From NCBI GenBank assembly GCA_045598025.1, contig JAZLLH010000038.1, positions 1-35,017 on the forward strand: a DNA stretch of 35,017 nt, read 5' to 3'. The first letter of the stretch is position 1. Each line of letters begins with the position of its first letter. This stretch comes from UBA1195 sp045598025. Lineage in GTDB: Bacteria > Bacteroidota > Bacteroidia > Bacteroidales > WCHB1-69. Below are positions 1-8,804 of this stretch, piece by piece. A program made the translations under genes and the position numbers. Below the pieces are notes generated by a model. That model made no database searches. It worked only from the letters and a program-made list of their open reading frames with translations, and had not been told where the DNA came from.

Positions 1-1
1 C

Positions 2-877
2 ACCATCATCAAGCAGGTGGAACAGGCCAATTTGCGAAAACCCAATGTTTTGAATATAAGTGATCAGGAAATCAAGGTGGACATGGGTGAGGCTTCGGCT
101 GTGGCCGGTGAGGCTGCATGGTCGGCTTTGGAAACAGCCACCCGTGATTTGCTGGCCGGCAAATTGGATGCTTTGATTACTTGTCCCATCAACAAGAAGT
201 CCACGCAGTCGGATCAGTTTCATTTTTCCGGACATACAGAGTATCTGGCGGACAAGACCCATACGGGGGCCTATCTGATGCTGATGGTGACGGACAAGTT
301 GCGCATAGGCACGGTAACTACGCATTGCGCCTTGTCGGAAGTCTCCGGAAAATTGAGCAAAGATTTGATCCTGAACAAAATCAATGTAATGAACCAAAGC
401 CTGATACAGGATTTTGCCTGTACCAAACCCCGTATTGCCGTGCTCTCCCTGAATCCCCATGCCGGTGAAGAAGGCATGTTCGGACAAGAGGAAGAGCGCT
501 GTATCATTCCGGCCATACAGGAAGCCTTCAATCACAAGGTGTACGCATTCGGTCCCTTCCCGGCCGACGGATTCTTCGGTTCGGGAGAATATACCAAATA
601 CGACGGGATACTGGCCATGTATCACGATCAGGCCATGCTGCCGTTCAAGCTTCTGTCCTACGGAGGCGGCGTGAACTATACGGCCGGTCTGCCGATTATC
701 CGGACGTCTCCGGCCCATGGAACAGCCTACGACATAGCCGGTAAGGATAAGGCCAACATCGATTCTTTCCGCAATGCCATCTATTTGGCTTGCGATATCT
801 ATGCCAACCGCAACCGCAGCCGTCTGGATGCCGAAATGGAAATGGTGGATAAAACCGCAATGCCGAACAATGATTAG
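2..877 (+). CDS. pdxA: 4-hydroxythreonine-4-phosphate dehydrogenase PdxA (5' end outside window)
   Basis: PdxA oxidises 4-phosphohydroxy-L-threonine in the DXP-dependent route to pyridoxal phosphate; it is a cytosolic, metal-dependent enzyme. The frame is open to the left edge, so the N-terminus is missing. The 291 residues present correspond to most of a protein that usually has about 330-360. Family signatures are clear: GHTEYLA, LNPHAGEEG and YHDQAMLPFK, each supplying a histidine that in the E. coli enzyme binds the metal, plus GPFPADGFFG and the C-terminal RTSPAHGTAYDIAGK. A GTG at 17 lies in frame but is internal to the protein and is not a start. The stop codon is overlapped by the next gene by 8 bases, which suggests translational coupling. 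Identity is very secure; only the 5' end is unknown. Confidence 0.96.
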   Translation, partial: TIIKQVEQANLRKPNVLNISDQEIKVDMGEASAVAGEAAWSALETATRDLLAGKLDALITCPINKKSTQSDQFHFSGHTEYLADKTHTGAYLMLMVTDKLRIGTVTTHCALSEVSGKLSKDLILNKINVMNQSLIQDFACTKPRIAVLSLNPHAGEEGMFGQEEERCIIPAIQEAFNHKVYAFGPFPADGFFGSGEYTKYDGILAMYHDQAMLPFKLLSYGGGVNYTAGLPIIRTSPAHGTAYDIAGKDKANIDSFRNAIYLACDIYANRNRSRLDAEMEMVDKTAMPNND

Positions 878-3350
878 CTATATTCTTTCCGAGGTGGCCC
901 GTCACATGGACGGGGAATGGATACAATCGGCCAGCCAGTCTTCCGAAATCCGGGAGTTGGCTTACGATAGCCGCCGTATACAGCAGGGCGACGGTACCTT
1001 GTTCTTCGCGCTGGTAACGTCCAAAAACGACGGACACCGTTACATCGGCGAACTGTACCAGAAAGGGATACGTCACTTTGTCGTGCGCAGGGATTATGCC
1101 GATGCAGCTATGTATCCGGAAGCCGATTTCATCGGAGTGGAGGACACCCTGAAGGCTTTGCAGGAACTGGCTGCTTTCCATCGTCGTCAGTTCCGCATAC
1201 CGGTCATCGGTATAACGGGAAGCAACGGGAAAACCACCGTCAAGGAATGGCTGTACCAGTTGCTGTGTGATGATTACAACATTGCTTATACGCCCAACAG
1301 TTTCAATTCCCAGATAGGAGTACCCATTTCTGTTTGGGGTTTACAGTCTCAGACACAGCTGGGTATTTTCGAGGCCGGTATTTCCCGTCCGGATGAGATG
1401 AATACCCTGAAACATATCATCGAGCCCACCATCGGCATACTGACGAACATCGGTACGGCGCATGATGAGTATTTCATGGATGTCAAACAGAAAATAGGGG
1501 AAAAACTCAATCTGTTCCGCAATGTGGAAACCCTGGTCATGTCCTTCGACAACGGGACTGTCAATGAGGTTCTGCTGAGGGCTGCCCTAACGCAGAAAAT
1601 CAGACTTTTCACCTGGAGCCGGAACAAGACGGATGCAGATCTCTATATCAAGGAGGTGGAAAGCCAGGAAAAATCAACCCGTCTGACAGCGGTGTACAGA
1701 GGTACCGCCATCAGCATACGTATTCCGTTCATCGACGAAGCTGCGGTGGAAAATGTCATTCACTGCTGGGCCTGCATGCTGCTGATGGGGTATTCCAACG
1801 ATATTGTGGCGGAGAGAGTATTGCACCTGAAGCCCATCATCATGCGCTTGGAAATGAAGCAGGGTATCAATCGCTGTCTGGTAATCAACGATACCTACAA
1901 TTCGGACCTCAAGTCCCTGCAGATTGCTGTAGATCTGATGGTCAACCAGCGTCAGTATACGCGCCGTACCCTGATACTGTCGGATATACTGCAGAGCGGA
2001 ACTTCGGAGAGTGAATTGTATGGAGAAATTTCCAAATTGTTGGTATCCAAATCCATACATCGTATTATCGGGATAGGAGATGCCATTTCCCGTCAGGCTT
2101 CCGAATTTACGGTGGAAAAAGAGTTCTACCGGAATACTTCGGAATTTTTCAGCCGTTTCGATGTGCGCAGTCTGGAGAACGAAGTCGTTCTGGTAAAAGG
2201 AGCCCGCCGTTTTGAATTCGAGCGCATAGCCGATTTTCTGGAGCTGAAAACCCACGAAACCATCCTGGAAGTCAATTTGAATACTCTGATATCGAATTTG
2301 AATTACTTCCGTTCCAATCTCAAACCCGAAACCAAGGTCATGGCCATGGTCAAGGCCTTCAGTTACGGAACAGGCGATATTGATATCGCCAACGAATTGC
2401 AGTTCCACAAGGTCGATTATCTGGCCGTAGCGTATGCTGACGAAGGAATTGCATTGAGAAATAAGAATATACATATTCCCATCATGGTGATGAATCCGGA
2501 TGAAAGAGGGGTGGAACCCATACTGAAGTATCAGTTACAGCCGGAAATATACAGTTTTCGCATTCTGCACCTGTTTGAAGAGGCTTTGCAGAAACATCCG
2601 CAGATCGAATCCCTGCATTTTCACCTGAAAATCGATACGGGTATGCACCGGCTCGGTTTCGGACGTGCGGATCTGGATACCGTGATAGAACATCTGAAAA
2701 AGGAGCCCCGGCTGGTGGTGGAGAGCGTGTTTTCTCATTTTGCGGCGGCGGACGATCCGGCGGCGGACGATTTTACCCGTGCTCAGGCAGAATTGCTGAC
2801 CGAGTGCCACGCATACGTGTCGGAGGCTTTGGGATACCGTCCGATCAAGCACATCGATAATTCCGTCGGAATACTTCGTTTTCCTGATTATCAGTTTGAT
2901 ATGGTTCGTCTCGGCCTCGGTCTCTACGGAGTCAATCCCTATGCGGATCAGAACCGGATTTCCTGTGTGGCTACATTGAGGACCATAGTTTCCCAGCTGA
3001 AGCATATTTCCAAAGGTGAGACGGTCGGTTACAACCGCACATGGAAAGCCGAGCGGGATACAGTGCTGGCCACCATTCCCATCGGTTATGCCGACGGACT
3101 TCCCCGCAGCCTGGGTCAGGGCAAGGGACAGTTGCTGGTGAACGGGCATCTGGCACGAATTGTCGGATTGGTTTGCATGGACATGTGCATGCTCGATGTA
3201 ACGGATCTTCCGGTGAGTGAAGGTGATCCCGTGGTTGTGTTCGGGGCGGTTCCTTCCATAGTGCAGACGGCCAAATTGTCCGGATTGTCCGAATACGAAA
3301 TTTTAACGGGGATTTCCCAAAGAGTGAAACGAATTTTTGTCCGAAAATAA
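870..3350 (+). CDS. murF-alr: Bifunctional UDP-MurNAc-tripeptide:D-Ala-D-Ala ligase / alanine racemase (MurF-Alr fusion)
   Basis: An 826-residue fusion. The N-terminal half (about 1-455) is a Mur ligase: the ATP loop GITGSNGKTT lies at residues 114-123 (Lys121), followed by FEAGISRPDEM and NDTYNSD. The C-terminal half (about 457-826) is a PLP-dependent alanine racemase, with the PLP lysine in MVKAFSYG (Lys495), the substrate-side segment KIDTGMHRLGF, and the second catalytic base Tyr721 in TVGYNR. One polypeptide would therefore supply D-alanine and add D-Ala-D-Ala to the muropeptide precursor in the cytosol. This fusion is a known Bacteroidota arrangement. The frame stays open upstream to 774, but ATG 870 is chosen because the Mur ligase N-terminus begins there (MISYILSEVA) and the upstream residues are an out-of-frame reading of pdxA. 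The start overlaps the pdxA stop by 8 bases, and cstA follows after 3. Confidence 0.95.
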   Translation: MISYILSEVARHMDGEWIQSASQSSEIRELAYDSRRIQQGDGTLFFALVTSKNDGHRYIGELYQKGIRHFVVRRDYADAAMYPEADFIGVEDTLKALQELAAFHRRQFRIPVIGITGSNGKTTVKEWLYQLLCDDYNIAYTPNSFNSQIGVPISVWGLQSQTQLGIFEAGISRPDEMNTLKHIIEPTIGILTNIGTAHDEYFMDVKQKIGEKLNLFRNVETLVMSFDNGTVNEVLLRAALTQKIRLFTWSRNKTDADLYIKEVESQEKSTRLTAVYRGTAISIRIPFIDEAAVENVIHCWACMLLMGYSNDIVAERVLHLKPIIMRLEMKQGINRCLVINDTYNSDLKSLQIAVDLMVNQRQYTRRTLILSDILQSGTSESELYGEISKLLVSKSIHRIIGIGDAISRQASEFTVEKEFYRNTSEFFSRFDVRSLENEVVLVKGARRFEFERIADFLELKTHETILEVNLNTLISNLNYFRSNLKPETKVMAMVKAFSYGTGDIDIANELQFHKVDYLAVAYADEGIALRNKNIHIPIMVMNPDERGVEPILKYQLQPEIYSFRILHLFEEALQKHPQIESLHFHLKIDTGMHRLGFGRADLDTVIEHLKKEPRLVVESVFSHFAAADDPAADDFTRAQAELLTECHAYVSEALGYRPIKHIDNSVGILRFPDYQFDMVRLGLGLYGVNPYADQNRISCVATLRTIVSQLKHISKGETVGYNRTWKAERDTVLATIPIGYADGLPRSLGQGKGQLLVNGHLARIVGLVCMDMCMLDVTDLPVSEGDPVVVFGAVPSIVQTAKLSGLSEYEILTGISQRVKRIFVRK

Positions 3351-3353
3351 GTT

Positions 3354-4802
3354 ATGCATACATTTTTTATCTCCGTTCTGTGTCTGATGCTCGGCTATAT
3401 CATTTACGGCCGCTTGATGGAAAAACTGATAGATGCCGATCCCCAGCGGCTCACGCCAGTGGTGACCCTGGCTGACAATGTGGATTATGTTCCTATGAAG
3501 CCGTGGCGCATTTATCTTATACAGTTCCTGAATATTGCAGGAGTAGGACCCATCATCGGAGCCATTATGGGAGCCCAGTTCGGTACCGCTTCCTTTCTGT
3601 GGATAGTGTTCGGAAGTATTTTTGCCGGCGCGGTTCATGATTATCTGTCCGGCATGATTTCCTTGCGGAATAAAGGATGCAGTCTGCCCGAAGTACACGG
3701 CAAATATTTGGGAGATAATGCAAAAAAACTGATGAGCCTGTTTTCGGTAGTGCTGATGATATTGGTAGGTGTCGTGTTTGTCAACACCCCGGCCACCTTG
3801 CTCAACGAGCATTTCACCCCGCAGTGGAATCCGTATGTCTGGGTGATCATCATCATCTTCTATTATCTGATTGCAACTCTGCTGCCGATTGACAAACTGA
3901 TAGGGAGAATATATCCCGTATTCGGCCTGCTGTTGTTGGGAATGGCCGTGGCCATTGTAGTCGCTTTCATCCTCTATAAACCCGCTATTCCGGAAGTGTG
4001 GGACGGACTGCAGAACCGTCATCCGGATGCTGCCCACAATCCGGTGTTTCCCATGATGTTCGTATCCATTGCCTGTGGCGCCATTTCGGGCTTTCATGCT
4101 ACACAGTCTCCTTTGATGGCACGCTGTATGTCCAATGAAAAACAGGGACGTCCCATATTTTACGGGGCCATGATTACGGAAGGCATCGTTGCTCTGATAT
4201 GGGCAGCCGCTGCTTCTTACTTTTCCGGTCCGGACAGTGTGGTGGACGTGAGCGGAAAGAGCGGTGCTTCCATAGTGGGAGTCATTGCCAGTACCTGGTT
4301 TACTCCTTTCATCGCTTTTGTCACCGTCTTGGGAGTCATCAGCGCAGCCATCACCAGCGGAGATACGGCCATGCGTTCTGCCCGCCTGATCATTGCTGAT
4401 TTTCTGCATTTCGACCAGAAACCCATACGGAACCGTCTGGCGATTGCCCTGCCTTTGTTTGCTGTTACCTCAGCCATTCTGGTGTACAGTCTGTCCGATA
4501 AGGATGGATTTCAGTTGATCTGGCGTTATTTTGCCTGGGCGAACCAATTGCTGGCCATGGGAACGCTCTATGCTATCACGGTCTGTCTTTTCCGTATGGA
4601 AAAGTGTTGGCTGCTGTCCTTCATCCCCGCTGTATTCATGACGATGGTGTGTGCTACCTATATTTTTACGGCGCCGGAAGGTTTTCATCTTCCCGCATCC
4701 GTTTCCTACATCATCGGAGGAGGGGTTACCCTGCTGTTTGCTGTTTTGTTCATTTATCAGATATATCATTACAAGAAAAAATTCCCCTTATGCAAAGAAT
4801 AG
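3354..4802 (+). CDS. cstA: CstA-family carbon starvation protein (pyruvate/peptide carrier)
   Basis: An inner-membrane carrier of the CstA/BtsT family, whose characterised members take up pyruvate or peptides. The family core is unmistakable: GVGPIIGAIMGAQFG, FAGAVHDYLSGMISLRNKG and PEVHGKYLG in the first 130 residues, then many hydrophobic segments through to the C-terminus. At 482 residues it is the short form, whereas E. coli CstA has about 700. The ATG lies 3 bases after the murF-alr stop, and the gene overlaps the following peptidase by 13 bases, so it sits inside the envelope operon. The substrate cannot be told from sequence. The link to peptidoglycan genes could mean uptake of small peptides or amino acids, but that is inference. 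Confidence 0.9.
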   Translation: MHTFFISVLCLMLGYIIYGRLMEKLIDADPQRLTPVVTLADNVDYVPMKPWRIYLIQFLNIAGVGPIIGAIMGAQFGTASFLWIVFGSIFAGAVHDYLSGMISLRNKGCSLPEVHGKYLGDNAKKLMSLFSVVLMILVGVVFVNTPATLLNEHFTPQWNPYVWVIIIIFYYLIATLLPIDKLIGRIYPVFGLLLLGMAVAIVVAFILYKPAIPEVWDGLQNRHPDAAHNPVFPMMFVSIACGAISGFHATQSPLMARCMSNEKQGRPIFYGAMITEGIVALIWAAAASYFSGPDSVVDVSGKSGASIVGVIASTWFTPFIAFVTVLGVISAAITSGDTAMRSARLIIADFLHFDQKPIRNRLAIALPLFAVTSAILVYSLSDKDGFQLIWRYFAWANQLLAMGTLYAITVCLFRMEKCWLLSFIPAVFMTMVCATYIFTAPEGFHLPASVSYIIGGGVTLLFAVLFIYQIYHYKKKFPLCKE

Positions 4803-5803
4803 CCGTTCTCATTTTGCTGTGCTTCCTGGCGTGTGGTGTCAGAGCGCAGGTCCCCGCAGACAGTCTGCGGCAGGTTTCTGACAGCCTTCAGGCTGCCGCT
4901 TGTTCCGAAAACAGCCGGTCCGAGGATTCGCTGGCATCTGTCGCACTGCCTCTGATCAAGGGTGAAATTCCGGCCATCCGTTATTATGGCACGGATTGGA
5001 ATACGGTCAATACCCGTTCCACATATTGTTTCGATCAGACCCGAACCTATGTTCTGCCATTGGATTCTGCCCATTTTCATGCTCCGGCTAGCGGAGGCAA
5101 GGTGATTTCCCCTTACGGTCCCCGCAGTGGCCGCATGCATACGGGTACGGATTACAAGCAGAATTATGGAGATCCCATCTATGCCGCATGGGACGGAGTC
5201 GTGAGAATGGCCAAAATGGGATACTACGGTTACGGTGGTATCGTAGTCGTGCGTCACGAAAACGGTGTGGAAACTTTCTATGCCCACCTGTCCAAAATCT
5301 GTGTGAGGGTGAACCAGAAAGTCAAAGCAGGGGACGTAATCGGCAAAGCCGGTCGTACCGGAAGAGCCACGACGGAGCATCTGCATTTCGAAACGCGCTT
5401 TCTCTATCAGTCGTTCAATCCGGAACTGATTGTAGATTTCGCCCAGGGCAGGCTGCGTACCGATACGCTGATTGTGCGGAATGGAAAGTTTTACAATTCG
5501 GAAACCATCCGCCACCATTCGTTGGGTGTTCCCATAACGGAAGATACGGCACAGTTCGTACCGGATTCCGCTTTGGCGGCTACATTGTCGGATACGGTCA
5601 GCGTACCGAAGTCCAATCCGGTCAAGCCAAAGCCTGTGGCAGCCGCACCGGCTAAAAAGCAGGTGTACCATACCGTACGTCAGGGTGATACATTATATGC
5701 CATTGCCCGCAAATATCATACGACCGTGGCCAAATTGTGTTCCATCAACCACATTGACGAAAACGGAATTCTCAGTTTGGGACAAAAAATCAAACTCCCG
5801 TAA
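4790..5803 (+). CDS. M23 family metallopeptidase with C-terminal LysM domain
   Basis: A probable secreted peptidoglycan endopeptidase or divisome/elongasome activator, 337 residues. ATG 4790 is chosen over the open frame upstream (to 4604) because it begins a typical signal peptide (MQRIAVLILLCFLACGVRAQ). The M23 (LytM) core has the zinc ligands His117 and Asp121 in HTGTDYKQ and the HLHFE motif with His197 and His199, so it looks catalytically intact. A Pro/Lys/Ala-rich linker follows, then a LysM domain at about 293-337 (VYHTVRQGDTLYAIARKY) for glycan binding. The start overlaps the cstA stop by 13 bases and the barrel protein follows after 3. Function as a cell-wall hydrolase rests on family knowledge. 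Confidence 0.93.
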   Translation: MQRIAVLILLCFLACGVRAQVPADSLRQVSDSLQAAACSENSRSEDSLASVALPLIKGEIPAIRYYGTDWNTVNTRSTYCFDQTRTYVLPLDSAHFHAPASGGKVISPYGPRSGRMHTGTDYKQNYGDPIYAAWDGVVRMAKMGYYGYGGIVVVRHENGVETFYAHLSKICVRVNQKVKAGDVIGKAGRTGRATTEHLHFETRFLYQSFNPELIVDFAQGRLRTDTLIVRNGKFYNSETIRHHSLGVPITEDTAQFVPDSALAATLSDTVSVPKSNPVKPKPVAAAPAKKQVYHTVRQGDTLYAIARKYHTTVAKLCSINHIDENGILSLGQKIKLP

Positions 5804-5806
5804 GCG

Positions 5807-6541
5807 ATGAAATTCCGGTGGATTATTCTTTCCTTAGGCTGTCTGTTTTTCCTGTCCCCTTTGCAGGCACAGCGTTTTCGTGGTGAAATCCTGGGTGGTA
5901 TCAGTGCTACGCAGGTAGAGGGAGATGAGGTGTTCGGGTTTCATAAATTCGGCGTCAATGCGGGAGCAGGAGTGATGTACCCCTTCAATTTCCAGTCAAA
6001 GACGGAGGAAAAGCATTGGGCTTTGAGCATGGAGATGCTGCTGTCACAGAAAGGTTCCTTCCAGAGAAACCGGAAAGGGGTCCACTTGCGCGACTCCTGT
6101 CCGGATGGCGTATTCTGTGATTCCATGGTCAAATACCGTCTGCGCACGGACTATGTGTCCATTCCGCTGATGCTCCATTACATAGATACCCATACCGGCT
6201 GGGTGTTCGGAGCGGGTGTGGCCTACAACCGTATGTTTCGCATTAGTGAAGTAGAGAACGGAATGGAAACAAACACTTCGCTTTCGTCCGGTACCTATCA
6301 GTTGACGGACTGGACGCTGCTGCTGGATGTGCGTTTCCGCATCTATCAGCAGTTGAAATTCAACTTTCGTTACGAATATTCCGTCCTGCCCATACGGACC
6401 CGTACCTTTTACCAGCGGGAAGGTGTTCGGGTTGATCCCTACGAACGAAAGCAGTACAACAATGTACTTACTTTACGCTTGATTTATATGTTCAACGAAC
6501 CGAAAGATCCGGTTCAACGCAAAAGCCAGAAAAAGTTTTGA
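5807..6541 (+). CDS. PorT-like outer-membrane beta-barrel protein
   Basis: A 244-residue exported protein. Residues 1-22 form a signal peptide (MKFRWIILSLGCLFFLSPLQAQ). The rest alternates short amphipathic strands with turns (GEILGGISATQVEG, FGVNAGAGVMYPF, WVFGAGVAYNRMF, LKFNFRYEYSVLPI, NVLTLRLIYMF), the pattern of a small outer-membrane barrel of the PorT/outer_membrane_beta-barrel type common in Bacteroidota. The conserved 'LRTDYVSIPLMLHY' segment also fits PorT-family proteins. It starts 3 bases after the peptidase and its TGA overlaps the TTG start of the glycosyltransferase (TTGA). The family placement is moderately secure; whether it acts in type IX secretion, as PorT does, is not shown. 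Confidence 0.75.
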   Translation: MKFRWIILSLGCLFFLSPLQAQRFRGEILGGISATQVEGDEVFGFHKFGVNAGAGVMYPFNFQSKTEEKHWALSMEMLLSQKGSFQRNRKGVHLRDSCPDGVFCDSMVKYRLRTDYVSIPLMLHYIDTHTGWVFGAGVAYNRMFRISEVENGMETNTSLSSGTYQLTDWTLLLDVRFRIYQQLKFNFRYEYSVLPIRTRTFYQREGVRVDPYERKQYNNVLTLRLIYMFNEPKDPVQRKSQKKF

Positions 6542-7533
6542 AAATACTTCTTATCCGCTTCAGCAGCATAGGCGACATTGTACTGACTACTCCGGTCGTC
6601 CGCAGCCTCAGGCACCGTTATCCCGAGGCGGAAATCAGTTTTGTCTGCAAGCCGGGTATGCAGCAGGTACTGAAGGGAAATCCCTACCTTTCCGATATAT
6701 TTCCCTATGTACCAGGGAATAGGGAAAGTCTGTCGGCCTTGAAATCCAAGGGCTTCGACTGCGTTGTGGATCTGCAGAAAAATCGTCGTTCCAGGCGTCT
6801 GTGCCGTCAATTGGGCCTTCCCCGGCATACCTTTCCCAAATGCAATTTCCGCAAACTGCTGCTGGTGTTGTTCAAATGGAATCTCATGCCCCAAAAACAC
6901 ATTGTGGATCGTTATTTCGAAGCGGTGCGTTTCCTGTCGGTGTATCCGGATGGAGAGGGCTTGGATTTCTTTTACGCACCGGAAGATGCCGAAATGCTGA
7001 AATCATACCGGCTTCCGGCTGACTACGTAGCGGTGGCCGTGGGCAGCCGTCATGCCACCAAGCAGATGCCTGCAGAAATACTGGATGCCGTCACGGCGGG
7101 ATCCAAACGTCCCGTGGTGTTCCTCGGGGACAAGGACGATGCTTTGATTGTAGAACCGATCTGTCTCCGTTATCCGGATCGGACTTTCAATCTGTGCGGA
7201 AAAGTTTCCCTCGGTGTATCCGCAGCCTGTGTGGAAGCGGCTTCAAAAGTGCTGACCGGAGATACCGGACTGATGCACATCGCTTCCGCATATCGGAAAA
7301 ACATAGTATCCGTTTGGGGTAATACGGTGCCGGCTTTCGGAATGACACCGTATCTGCCGCAATGTCCGGAAAACAGCCATATTGTGGAAAACAGGCATTG
7401 CTGGTGTCGACCCTGTTCCAAACTGGGGTACAAACATTGCCCTTTGGGACATTTTCGCTGTATGAGCGCTCTTCCGGTCCCGGCCGTTATCCAATTGTTG
7501 AATCAAGATGAAGACACATCCTCGAGAAATTAA
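6538..7533 (+). CDS. Glycosyltransferase family 9 protein (ADP-heptose:LPS heptosyltransferase-like)
   Basis: A 331-residue cytosolic-face glycosyltransferase of family 9, which usually adds heptose to the LPS core. The N-terminus MKILLIRFSSIGDIVLTTPVVRSL is the standard start of this family. It is reached only with the TTG at 6538, since the next in-frame ATG lies inside the conserved fold; the TTG overlaps the preceding TGA. The C-terminal half has the nucleotide-sugar site (VLTGDTGLMHIASAYRKNIVSVWG). Near the end is a cysteine cluster, HCWCRPCSKLGYKHCP followed by HFRCM, also seen in other Bacteroidota members of the family and possibly metal-binding. It overlaps queA by 26 bases. The sugar and acceptor are not known. 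Confidence 0.88.
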   Translation: MKILLIRFSSIGDIVLTTPVVRSLRHRYPEAEISFVCKPGMQQVLKGNPYLSDIFPYVPGNRESLSALKSKGFDCVVDLQKNRRSRRLCRQLGLPRHTFPKCNFRKLLLVLFKWNLMPQKHIVDRYFEAVRFLSVYPDGEGLDFFYAPEDAEMLKSYRLPADYVAVAVGSRHATKQMPAEILDAVTAGSKRPVVFLGDKDDALIVEPICLRYPDRTFNLCGKVSLGVSAACVEAASKVLTGDTGLMHIASAYRKNIVSVWGNTVPAFGMTPYLPQCPENSHIVENRHCWCRPCSKLGYKHCPLGHFRCMSALPVPAVIQLLNQDEDTSSRN

Positions 7534-8719
7534 AATAGAAGACTTCGATTATCCGCTTCCCGACGATCGCATTGCCAAGTTCCCTCTTCCGGAGAGAGAT
7601 GCTTCCAAACTGCTACTGTACAGGCAGGGCGTTTTTTCCGAAGCCCGTTTTTCCGAAATAGCTTCCTTTCTGCCGGAAGGCAGTCTGCTGGTTTTCAACG
7701 ATACCAAGGTGATACAGGCCCGGCTGTTGTTCCAAAAGGAGAGCGGTTCCACCATTGAAATATTCTGTCTGGAACCGTGGCAGATGCCGGCTTCCCAGTC
7801 TTTTGAGCAGAGGGAGAGCACGGAGTGGACCTGTTTTATCGGAAACAACCGTCGCTGGAAGCAGGGAACATTGGAAAGAGTGTTGTCCGTTGACGGAGAG
7901 GAGGTCTGTTTGCGGGCGGAACGCCTGCGCATGCTTGGCAATGCATGGATTGTCCGTTTCCATTGGGACAAAGGAATTCCCTTTTCCGATATTATGGAGC
8001 ATGCCGGAGTAGTACCGCTGCCTCCTTATCTGCACAGAGAGGCTGAGAAGGAGGACAAGGAACGCTACCAGACAATCTATGCCCATTACGATGGTTCTGT
8101 GGCCGCACCTACCGCCGGACTGCATTTTACCCAAAGGGTGTTCGACTCCTTGAAAGAAAGACACATTGATACAGAATACGTCACTTTGCATGTGGGAGCC
8201 GGCACTTTCAAACCCGTTTCTTCTGAGACGATAGGGGAACACGAGATGCATGTGGAAAAAATCGTTTTGAGCCGGACGCAATTGCAACGGCTACGGCAGC
8301 ATACCGACCGTCCGCTGATTGCAGTCGGCACGACGACTTCCCGAACCTTGGAGTCCGTCTACTGGTTCGGTGTGCAATTGGAGGAACATCCCGAAACGGA
8401 GGGCATGCACATCCGGCAGTGGTTTCCATACGGAGAACATCCGGTTCTGGAGGCCGGTAAGGCGTTGGACAATGTCATCCGTTATCTGGATCTTCATTCC
8501 CTGCCCTTCCTGGAAGGGGAAACCCAACTGATGATTGCTCCCGGATACACCTATCGCATGATTCAGGGGCTTATCACCAATTTTCATCAGCCGAAAAGCA
8601 CGCTGTTGCTGCTGGTATCGGCTTTGATAGGGGACGTCTGGAAGGAGGGATACCGATACGCGCTGGAACACGGTTTCCGTTTTCTCAGTTATGGTGACAG
8701 TTGCCTTTTCCTGCCCTGA
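7508..8719 (+). CDS. queA: S-adenosylmethionine:tRNA ribosyltransferase-isomerase QueA
   Basis: QueA transfers and isomerises the ribose of S-adenosylmethionine onto 7-aminomethyl-7-deazaguanine in tRNA, the step giving epoxyqueuosine. The 403-residue protein carries the family motifs in order: LPDDRIAKFPLPERDASKLL near the N-terminus, LLVFNDTKVIQARL, AAPTAGLHFT at about residue 200, LHVGAGTFKPV, and near the end LITNFHQPKSTLLLLVSA and FLSYGDSCL. All expected regions are present. The ATG lies 26 bases inside the end of the glycosyltransferase gene, so it is the last member of the packed run that begins with pdxA. No clear terminator hairpin follows. Confidence 0.96.
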   Translation: MKTHPREIKIEDFDYPLPDDRIAKFPLPERDASKLLLYRQGVFSEARFSEIASFLPEGSLLVFNDTKVIQARLLFQKESGSTIEIFCLEPWQMPASQSFEQRESTEWTCFIGNNRRWKQGTLERVLSVDGEEVCLRAERLRMLGNAWIVRFHWDKGIPFSDIMEHAGVVPLPPYLHREAEKEDKERYQTIYAHYDGSVAAPTAGLHFTQRVFDSLKERHIDTEYVTLHVGAGTFKPVSSETIGEHEMHVEKIVLSRTQLQRLRQHTDRPLIAVGTTTSRTLESVYWFGVQLEEHPETEGMHIRQWFPYGEHPVLEAGKALDNVIRYLDLHSLPFLEGETQLMIAPGYTYRMIQGLITNFHQPKSTLLLLVSALIGDVWKEGYRYALEHGFRFLSYGDSCLFLP

Positions 8720-8804
8720 TTTTTTGAAAAAAAAGGAGAGAATCCGCAGTATTTAGCAAGGTATTTGAAAAGAAAATCAAAAAAACAAATAACACAACAA
8801 GTCA

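Noticed and set aside
3303..4409. Minus-strand open frame of 368 codons opposite cstA
   Set aside because: Its His/Gln-rich translation is a by-product of the membrane-protein codons on the other strand.
8750..8770. Possible promoter box before the SIMPL gene (GGTATTTG)
   Set aside because: It does not fit TAnnTTTG, since the TA is at the wrong position relative to TTTG.
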